From Ruminococcus sp. (GTDB lineage Bacteria; Bacillota; Clostridia; Oscillospirales; Ruminococcaceae): a stretch of DNA of 11,226 bases. The stretch's first letter is position 1; each line of letters opens with the position of its first letter. The position numbers and the translations under genes are program-made. The notes under the pieces were generated by a model. That model did not search any database. It worked only from the letters and a program-made list of their open reading frames with translations, and had not been told where the DNA came from. The stretch spans positions 1-11,226 of the forward strand of contig JAFYET010000117.1 of assembly GCA_017544125.1 (NCBI GenBank). Reading direction: 5' to 3'. Of the stretch, positions 6,751 through 11,226 are shown piece after piece.

Positions 6751-8037
6751 ATTATCGACATCAGTTTAAACAACGTCTCCGAAAGAACATCGGGCTTGAT
6801 GACCGATGGCAGATTTGCCTATTTCCTGCTTGGCGACGGAACTCTTGAGCTTTACGATATCATCAATCTTGACTATAAGCTCCCCGAAGTGTGGACTATT
6901 CCTACAAGCACAGTCATCAATGGGAAAACCTACCGTATCAGTCGACTGGGGCCTGCTTGCTGGCTTACTCACAGTAATAGCACTCTCACCTACAGCAATA
7001 CATCTTTTTCTGGCGTAAAGCAGATCGTGATACCCAAGGGTGTGACCTTTGACGATGATTATTACAGCTGCCTTGACAGCTATGTATTCCCCGATCTTGA
7101 AAAAGTAACATTTAACGAGGATATCGACTCTATCTGCTCGGCGGATCTGGACTGTGCTGTTGATGCTACCAATTGTGTGATCGATCGGATGACTATTGAA
7201 GAAACAAATTCGATCTACAGGATCCGAACAGGAAATGCGACCTACTATGCCAAGAGCTTCGGTCAGGATGTTCTTGACGCTTATGAGGAAGATAAGAATA
7301 CTAATAACGGAAGCTATTATCTGTGTGCCGTGAATGATCCAAATGCCTGTGATCTGACTGTAACGGTGCCTTCCCCCGACAACGGTTCACTCAAAATCAG
7401 CAGTAATGACCGACAAGCTACGAATGCCTGTGTATCTCCTCTGAGCAAAGAGGGCAGAACATACCGCTTCCCGGGCATGGCTGCCGGCAATTACACAGTA
7501 AAATACACCAATGATAAGGGTGAGGAAAAGAGCTTTCCGCTTGTACTTTCCGCAGGTAAAAAAGTATATAATATCACGAACAATATGCTTTACAGCACTT
7601 CCTTCGTAATCAACGGCTCATTCTATATAGGCGATATTATCTCGGATATGGTGATCACCAACTCACAAGGAGATAATATACCTTTTGAGCTTTCAAAGCG
7701 CATATATAACGGATTCTCCGTCAACAACCTATCCGACGGCACTCAAAAGCTCTATGTCAAGCTGCCCGGTTATCCGACTGCAAGTGTAACCGTGAAGATC
7801 ACAAACGGCAAGCCCTCCTCAGAGCAGTACGAGGTCGTTGTGAACAAATACGGCGATGTTGACGGTGACAACAAAATGAATATAGCAGATGTTCTCCTCA
7901 TACGTCAAAAGCTCGCAGGGTGGAACGTCGATATCAACTTAGATGCTGCCGATGTAAACGGTGATAACAAAGTCGATATACTCGATGTTCTTCTCATGCG
8001 TCAGAGCCTTGCTGGCTGGAATGTGACGTTTGCATGA
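6751..8037 (+). pseudogene. C-terminal part of the interrupted gene: repeat region plus type I dockerin
   Basis: This segment continues the transglutaminase-like protein in the same frame after the TAG. The first ATG, at 6796, has no convincing ribosome site and no signal peptide, so independent production of an exported protein is unlikely. Residue numbers count through the stop. About 300-415 has features of degenerate BspA-like repeats (VINGKTYRISRLG, FSGVKQIVIPKGV, FPDLEKVTFNEDI). About 470-640 looks like beta-sandwich modules. Residues 649-710 form a type I dockerin of two calcium-loop/helix repeats, GDVDGDNKMNIADVLLIRQ and ADVNGDNKVDILDVLLMRQ, each followed by a LAGWNV segment. Dockerins plug into cohesins on a scaffold, so the intact product would have been held on a cellulosome-like complex. 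The dockerin has no damaged calcium ligands, so decay would be recent. ATC dominates isoleucine codons, unlike the neighbours. Joined product: 710 residues. Confidence 0.78.
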
Positions 8038-8043
8038 TAACTT

Positions 8044-8073
8044 AAAGCGCCGGGCTTCTGTCGGCGCTTTTTT
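8044..8073 (+). terminator. Intrinsic terminator after the dockerin gene
   Basis: AAAGCGCCG (8044-8052) pairs perfectly with CGGCGCTTT (8062-8070) across a nine-base loop, and the Ts run on to 8073. It starts seven bases after the TGA and separates this operon from the next. Confidence 0.92.
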
Positions 8074-8084
8074 GGTAAAATCTA

Positions 8085-8113
8085 TTGCATTTTGCGTAAA
8101 AATGTGTTATTAT
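8085..8113 (+). promoter_or_regulatory. Sigma-A promoter for the ExbB/ExbD-like operon
   Basis: TTGCAT (8085-8090), a 17-base spacer and TATTAT (8108-8113), with TGT before it as an extended -10. The predicted start near 8120 leaves a leader of about 40 bases. With the terminator just upstream, it makes the three following genes an independent unit. Confidence 0.72.
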
Positions 8114-8159
8114 GTTATTTGAAGACATTGTCGATAAACTCAAGCGCAGGTGAAAAAGA

Positions 8160-8681
8160 ATGTTTAAAGTTATCTTTTCAAATATAGCAGGGTTCGATGC
8201 GGTGATATTCTTAGCGGGCATAGTCAATGCGGTGGTGTTTTACTTCGCATTTGCAGCGGCTAATGAGCTTTACCGCAAAATGCACCTTACCGTTTTCGTG
8301 CCTGATAATGATGACTCAAAGGCGCAGGCTGAGGCTGCGGTAAAAGGCCTCACCGAAACAGAGCTTACCGAGATGCGCACCCGCTGCGGAAAGCTGTATA
8401 GCCTCTTTGTAAACCTTACGGGCATATTCCCGCTTCTGGGTATCTTAGGCACCGTTGCCTCGCTTTTGTCGGTAATGGACGATATGTCAAATGCGCAGAA
8501 TAACTTCTACGCCGCCCTTACATCTACTTTCTGGGGGCTGGTGTTTGCGATAATATTCAAGTTTTTAGACGGCGTTATCTCAGCGAAGATAGAGGATAAC
8601 GAAAAGACCGTGGCTCTCTTCTTACAGCGCAACTGGTCGGCAAGAAAGAGCGGCAAAAAGGACGAGGAAGAAGCGTCATGA
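8160..8681 (+). CDS. MotA/TolQ/ExbB-type proton-channel subunit (short form)
   Basis: Members of this superfamily form a pentamer around two ExbD/TolR/MotB-type subunits and turn ion flow into rotation. The 173-residue protein has three membrane helices: about 11-33; 81-106 carrying the family signature PLLGILGTVASLL (P91, G94, G97, T98); and 117-140 with ALTSTFWGLVFAIIF, whose T121 and T123 stand where ExbB and TolQ have their channel threonine. A polar cytoplasmic loop (about 38-80) joins helices 1 and 2, and the lysine-rich tail (158-173) is cytoplasmic. It is smaller than the ~230-residue ExbB/TolQ and much smaller than MotA or ZorA. AGGTG sits seven bases before the ATG. The stop overlaps the next start as ATGA, the tight coupling expected for subunits of one complex. 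Confidence 0.87.
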   Translation: MFKVIFSNIAGFDAVIFLAGIVNAVVFYFAFAAANELYRKMHLTVFVPDNDDSKAQAEAAVKGLTETELTEMRTRCGKLYSLFVNLTGIFPLLGILGTVASLLSVMDDMSNAQNNFYAALTSTFWGLVFAIIFKFLDGVISAKIEDNEKTVALFLQRNWSARKSGKKDEEEAS

Positions 8682-9190
8682 AGCAAAAGGGCATAGTGAT
8701 AGAGCTCACCTCGCTGCTCGATGTCATACTTATAATGCTCTTCTTTGTGATGATGCAGTCAAGCAGGCAGAGCGAGAGCTACCGTGAACAGGCCGATGAG
8801 GAGATAGCGGCAGCGCAGGCTCAGACCGAGCAGGCAAAGCTCGACCTCGAGGTGGAAAAGCGTAAGGAGCAGATGCTCAAAGACGCACTCACAGGCTTTG
8901 AGGGCGGCGAGCTTTATGAGCTGAAGATAAACTTTGATGACAGCTCTGACGTGCTGGTGCTTTCATTCGGCGGGCAGGAGCTTGACAGGCTGGGCTTTGA
9001 GCAGACAGCCGAGATAGAAAAAGCTGTAATGGGCATAGATATACCCGAGGGCTCGGCGGTTTTGGCAGCGGTCATATATGACGGCAACAAGGTGCTCTAC
9101 CGTGATATGCAAAGCATAAGGGCTGCCCTTGACAAGCTGTCAAAGGAAAACGATAATATCTATATAGGCTATATCGACACATCAAATTAG
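8678..9190 (+). CDS. ExbD/TolR-type stator subunit with a coiled-coil insert
   Basis: The 170-residue protein has a short cytoplasmic N-terminus, one membrane helix (about 10-28) and an extracytoplasmic remainder. IELTSLLDVILIMLFFVMM matches the ExbD/TolR pattern, and D15 corresponds to the protonatable aspartate that carries ions through the channel. Residues about 33-70 are rich in E, Q, A and K with few prolines and look like an alpha-helical coiled coil, longer than the linker in ExbD or TolR. Residues about 80-168 fit the small ExbD periplasmic fold: strand VLVLSFGG, helix FEQTAEIEKAVMG, strand SAVLAAVIYDG, helix DMQSIRAALDKLSK and strand IYIGYID. There is no OmpA-like peptidoglycan domain, so it is not MotB or ZorB. 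It overlaps the channel gene by four bases, and its TAG runs into the next gene's ribosome site. Confidence 0.82.
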   Translation: MKQKGIVIELTSLLDVILIMLFFVMMQSSRQSESYREQADEEIAAAQAQTEQAKLDLEVEKRKEQMLKDALTGFEGGELYELKINFDDSSDVLVLSFGGQELDRLGFEQTAEIEKAVMGIDIPEGSAVLAAVIYDGNKVLYRDMQSIRAALDKLSKENDNIYIGYIDTSN

Positions 9191-9204
9191 GAGGGTGAAA
9201 AACA

Positions 9205-9660
9205 ATGGCAAAGAACTACGATGAAAGAAACGGCAAAAAGGAAAAAGAGAAGAAAAAGAAAAAGGGCAAGGGTCTTGGGCTGCTCATAATACTGCTCCTG
9301 CTTTTAGCTCTTTTGTGGCTGATGAATTATTTAGGGCTGGGCTTTGGCTTCGGCAAGGGCGACGGCGGCTCGTCAAGCGGCAGCGACAGTGCGGCTGTGA
9401 GCGCATCTGATGATAACACCGACACCACAAAGACCACATATACCGTGACCGTAAGCGGCTCGACCTACAAGTTTAACGGCGAAGAGCTTACACTTGATGA
9501 CCTCAAGACCAAGCTGGGTGAGCTTGACAAGGCAAAATCGGTAGTCGAGATAAAGGACGACGGCGCAGTTGAAAACGCTATGGCAGATGCCAAGAGCGCT
9601 GTCGAGGGCTTAGGGCTTTCGGTAGTCAACACCGCCGATGACACAAGCAGCGAGGCATAA
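9205..9660 (+). CDS. Single-pass protein with an ExbD-like extracytoplasmic domain, third gene of the motor operon
   Basis: The 151-residue protein has a very basic cytoplasmic N-terminus (lysine-rich, about 10-22), one leucine-rich helix (24-43), a Gly/Ser/Asp linker (about 44-77) and a compact domain (78-143). That domain, TYTVTVSGSTYKFNGEELT then LDDLKTKLGEL, VVEIKDD, ENAMADAKSAVEGLGLSVV, follows the strand-strand-helix-strand-helix-strand order of the ExbD/TolR periplasmic domain, including the NGEELTLDDLK turn typical of ExbD proteins. Unlike the preceding gene product, its membrane helix has no acidic residue, so it should not carry ions. It may be a force-receiving or stator-anchoring partner. 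GGAGGG lies nine bases before the ATG. The domain match is by eye and is the least certain part; the membrane topology is clear. Confidence 0.68.
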   Translation: MAKNYDERNGKKEKEKKKKKGKGLGLLIILLLLLALLWLMNYLGLGFGFGKGDGGSSSGSDSAAVSASDDNTDTTKTTYTVTVSGSTYKFNGEELTLDDLKTKLGELDKAKSVVEIKDDGAVENAMADAKSAVEGLGLSVVNTADDTSSEA

Positions 9661-9682
9661 TAAATAAACGATAAAAGTATTC

Positions 9683-9714
9683 CCCCTTTCCCTGCTATGG
9701 GGAGAGGGGCTTTT
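9683..9714 (+). terminator. Intrinsic terminator after the motor operon
   Basis: A ten-base stem, CCCCTTTCCC (9683-9692) with GGGAGAGGGG (9700-9709) and one G-T pair, has a seven-base loop and is followed by CTTTTATT. The flanking AAAAG (9674-9678) can pair with CTTTT (9710-9714) across a bulge. Confidence 0.78.
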
Positions 9715-9760
9715 ATTCAGGTGACAGGTTGGCTGTCTGCCTGGGGCAATTTTCAAATAC

Positions 9761-9777
9761 GTCCTGCAAAGCAGGAC
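9761..9777 (+). repeat. Perfect 7-bp inverted repeat in the folC leader region
   Basis: GTCCTGC, AAA, GCAGGAC forms a perfect hairpin or dyad 33 bases before the folC start. There is no T-tract directly after it, so it is not a standard terminator. It may be an operator, an RNA stem in the leader, or part of a dispersed intergenic repeat. No good promoter could be placed between 9715 and 9810. Confidence 0.55.
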
Positions 9778-9799
9778 ACATCAATTATGCATTTTTTAC

Positions 9800-9803
9800 G
9801 GAG
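9800..9803 (+). promoter_or_regulatory. Ribosome binding site that selects the folC start at 9811
   Basis: GGAG, seven bases before ATG 9811. In-frame starts farther upstream (ATG 9697 and ATG 9787) would encode non-conserved residues, and 9697 lies inside the terminator hairpin. Confidence 0.75.
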
Positions 9804-9810
9804 TAAAACT

Positions 9811-11073
9811 ATGTGCAGCGAATGGCTACGATTTCTTGATACATTTTCACGCCTTGGCAAGCGGGCGGTGGGGCTCGGGCGCATAAGGGCGCTGTTAAAA
9901 GCCCTCGGCGACCCGCAGGACAGCCTCTCGTTTATCCACGTAACAGGCACTAACGGCAAGGGCTCGATCTGCGAGATGTTAAGTGAGGTGTTTATCCGCT
10001 CGGGCTATAAGACGGGGCTTTTCACCTCGCCGTATATAATCGAATATAATGACCGTATACGCATAAATGGGAAAAATATCCCCGACGATGAGCTTGCAGC
10101 TTTGCTGCCAAAGGTAAAAGCTGCTGCCGAGAGTACCGGCTTTATGGCTGACTTCTCGCAGTTTGAGATAACCCAGGCGGCGGCGTTTTGCTATTTTTCG
10201 CAGCAGAGGTGTGATATAGTCATTCTCGAAGCAGGGCTCGGGGGGCTGCTTGATAGCACAAATGTTATTGATAAAAACATCTGCTCTGTCATAGGCTCGG
10301 TGTCATATGACCATATGGCGGTGCTTGGCGATACGTTAGATGAGATAGCCGGGCAGAAGGCAGGCATCATAAAAGAGGGCTGCCCCTGCATATTAAGCCC
10401 CTGTAATGATGAGAGCGTGGTGCGCATATTTGAGCAGACGGCAAGGGAAAAGGGTGCGGAGCTTATTATTCCCGATATGAGCAGTATCAGACGGCTCGGC
10501 ACGGGGCTTGACAACAGCTTTTACTTTGACGGGCTGCGATGCTTCGAGGGCGAATACCACCCTAAAATGACGGGCGGGCATCAGATAAGAAACGCCCTTG
10601 CGGTGATATACGCCAGCTACTACGCAGACAAAGAATACGACATATGGGCGCAGGCACTTAAAGACGGCATAGCCGCCGCAGTCATTCCCGGGCGGGCGCA
10701 GATCCTCTCACGCACACCGCTGCTTATTGCCGACGGCGGGCATAACCCCGATGCGGCGGCGGCGCTTGCGCAGGTGCTGGATACCGAGGGCGGCGGCTTT
10801 ACCGCACTTATCGGTATGTCAGCTGATAAGGCGATAGCCGATTACATTAAAAACATTCTGCCATACATTGACCTCTTCATCTGCACCGATGACTACGGCG
10901 AGCGTGCGCTTGAAAAGCACGAGCTTGCGGCTATCATTGAGAGCTGCGGCGGCAAGGCAAAGACGGCGCAGAGCCTATCCCACGGGCTTGATGAAGTAAA
11001 GCGCTCTGACAAGGGGCTTATCTGCGGCAGTTTGTTTTTGATAGCGGCAGTATTGCAGGAGGGGCAAAAATGA
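9811..11073 (+). CDS. folC: Folylpolyglutamate synthase / dihydrofolate synthase
   Basis: A Mur-ligase-family ATP enzyme that adds glutamate to folates (and in many bacteria to dihydropteroate) in the cytoplasm. From ATG 9811 it has 420 residues, the normal FolC length. Motifs in order: P-loop HVTGTNGKGS (43-52), TSPYIIEYNDRIRING (72-87), FEITQAAAFCYF (118-129), ILEAGLGGLLDSTNV (138-152), YDHMAVLGDTLDEIAGQKAGIIK (166-188), GGHQIRNALAV (255-265), PGRAQ (293-297) and DGGHNPDAAAAL (308-319). Two residues differ from the usual FolC motifs: GGRLDATN is GGLLDSTN (Arg to Leu at 146), and IAxEKAGI is IAGQKAGI. The P-loop is intact, so the protein is probably active. It overlaps the following acetyltransferase start by four bases (ATGA). 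Whether it does both reactions cannot be read from sequence. Confidence 0.94.
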   Translation: MCSEWLRFLDTFSRLGKRAVGLGRIRALLKALGDPQDSLSFIHVTGTNGKGSICEMLSEVFIRSGYKTGLFTSPYIIEYNDRIRINGKNIPDDELAALLPKVKAAAESTGFMADFSQFEITQAAAFCYFSQQRCDIVILEAGLGGLLDSTNVIDKNICSVIGSVSYDHMAVLGDTLDEIAGQKAGIIKEGCPCILSPCNDESVVRIFEQTAREKGAELIIPDMSSIRRLGTGLDNSFYFDGLRCFEGEYHPKMTGGHQIRNALAVIYASYYADKEYDIWAQALKDGIAAAVIPGRAQILSRTPLLIADGGHNPDAAAALAQVLDTEGGGFTALIGMSADKAIADYIKNILPYIDLFICTDDYGERALEKHELAAIIESCGGKAKTAQSLSHGLDEVKRSDKGLICGSLFLIAAVLQEGQK

Positions 11074-11226
11074 ACATAGCCGTTATAAGAGCCACCGAGA
11101 CATGGCAGCAGGCAGGGGCATACTACGTGCGCATTCAGGGCATGGCAAGGCAGCACGGCATAACCCTTCGCCGTGAATTTGATGAGCATGACACGCCTGA
11201 TACAAAATACATAGTGCTCACCGATG
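11070..11226 (+). CDS. GNAT-family N-acetyltransferase, 3' end outside the window
   Basis: An ATG overlapping the folC stop, with GGAGG seven bases upstream, opens a frame that stays open for 52 codons to the window edge. The peptide contains AYYVRIQGMARQHGITLRRE followed by FDEHDTPDTKYIVLTD. This is the N-terminal pattern of a common GNAT subgroup, where the region precedes the acetyl-CoA-binding loop (not yet reached here). Coupling to folC by ATGA suggests cotranscription, but GNAT substrates cannot be deduced from this part. Confidence 0.68.
   Translation, partial: MNIAVIRATETWQQAGAYYVRIQGMARQHGITLRREFDEHDTPDTKYIVLTD

Noticed and set aside
6796..8037. An independent gene starting at ATG 6796
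   Set aside because: No ribosome site precedes it, it would lack a signal peptide although dockerin proteins are exported, and it continues the upstream frame exactly.
8112..8153. A 13-codon frame before the ExbB-like gene
   Set aside because: Its ATG lies within the predicted -10 box, so it would not be on the transcript, and it has no ribosome site.
8160..9660. A Zorya-type anti-phage motor
   Set aside because: The channel subunit is only 173 residues without the long cytoplasmic tail of ZorA, the partners lack the OmpA-like domain of ZorB, and no helicase or nuclease gene follows; folC comes next.
9697..9810. An N-terminal extension of FolC from ATG 9697
   Set aside because: The start falls inside the terminator hairpin, there is no ribosome site, and the extra 38 residues precede the normal FolC N-terminus; ATG 9811 has GGAG at seven bases.
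1..11226. CRISPR array, tRNA, rRNA, transposase or attachment-site signals
   Set aside because: No spaced direct repeats, cloverleaf-like sequence, transposase motif or flanking target duplication was seen on either strand.

Overview
The window looks like a chromosomal segment from a gut or rumen Gram-positive of the Clostridia, most likely Ruminococcus or a close relative. The pointers are a type I dockerin on a secreted protein, strong AGGAGG-type ribosome binding sites, an LCP cell-wall enzyme, a PepV-type dipeptidase, and heavy use of ATA for isoleucine in most genes. No phage, insertion sequence, CRISPR array, tRNA or rRNA is visible.

Layout. (1) Positions 1-1891, plus strand: the 3' part of an LCP (LytR-CpsA-Psr) wall-polymer ligase, then tyrA (prephenate dehydrogenase). 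This ends in a bidirectional terminator shared with the convergent uvrC. (2) Positions 1941-5262, minus strand: one apparent operon, read right to left. A consensus promoter is followed by an untracked 23-codon membrane microprotein gene, a PepV-like M20 dipeptidase, and uvrC. A 7-nt repeat present four times lies across the dipeptidase/uvrC junction. (3) Positions 5328-8073, plus strand: a divergent promoter, a small conserved hypothetical gene (DUF6935-like), then a secreted transglutaminase-like protein with a C-terminal dockerin. The last gene is cut in two by one in-frame TAG, and a terminator follows. (4) Positions 8085-9714, plus strand: a self-contained three-gene operon with its own promoter and terminator. 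It encodes a short MotA/TolQ/ExbB-type channel subunit, an ExbD/TolR-type subunit with the membrane aspartate and a coiled-coil insert, and a third single-pass protein whose extracytoplasmic domain also resembles ExbD but has no membrane aspartate. (5) Positions 9811-11226: folC and the start of an overlapping GNAT acetyltransferase gene.

Two items deserve most attention. The ExbB/ExbD/ExbD-like operon appears to be an ion-driven membrane motor in a cell type that should have no outer membrane and so no TonB or Tol-Pal job to energise. The transglutaminase-dockerin gene is split in frame by an amber codon; this looks like a recent nonsense mutation, with programmed readthrough a less likely alternative. 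All assignments come from reading motifs by eye, with no database searches.
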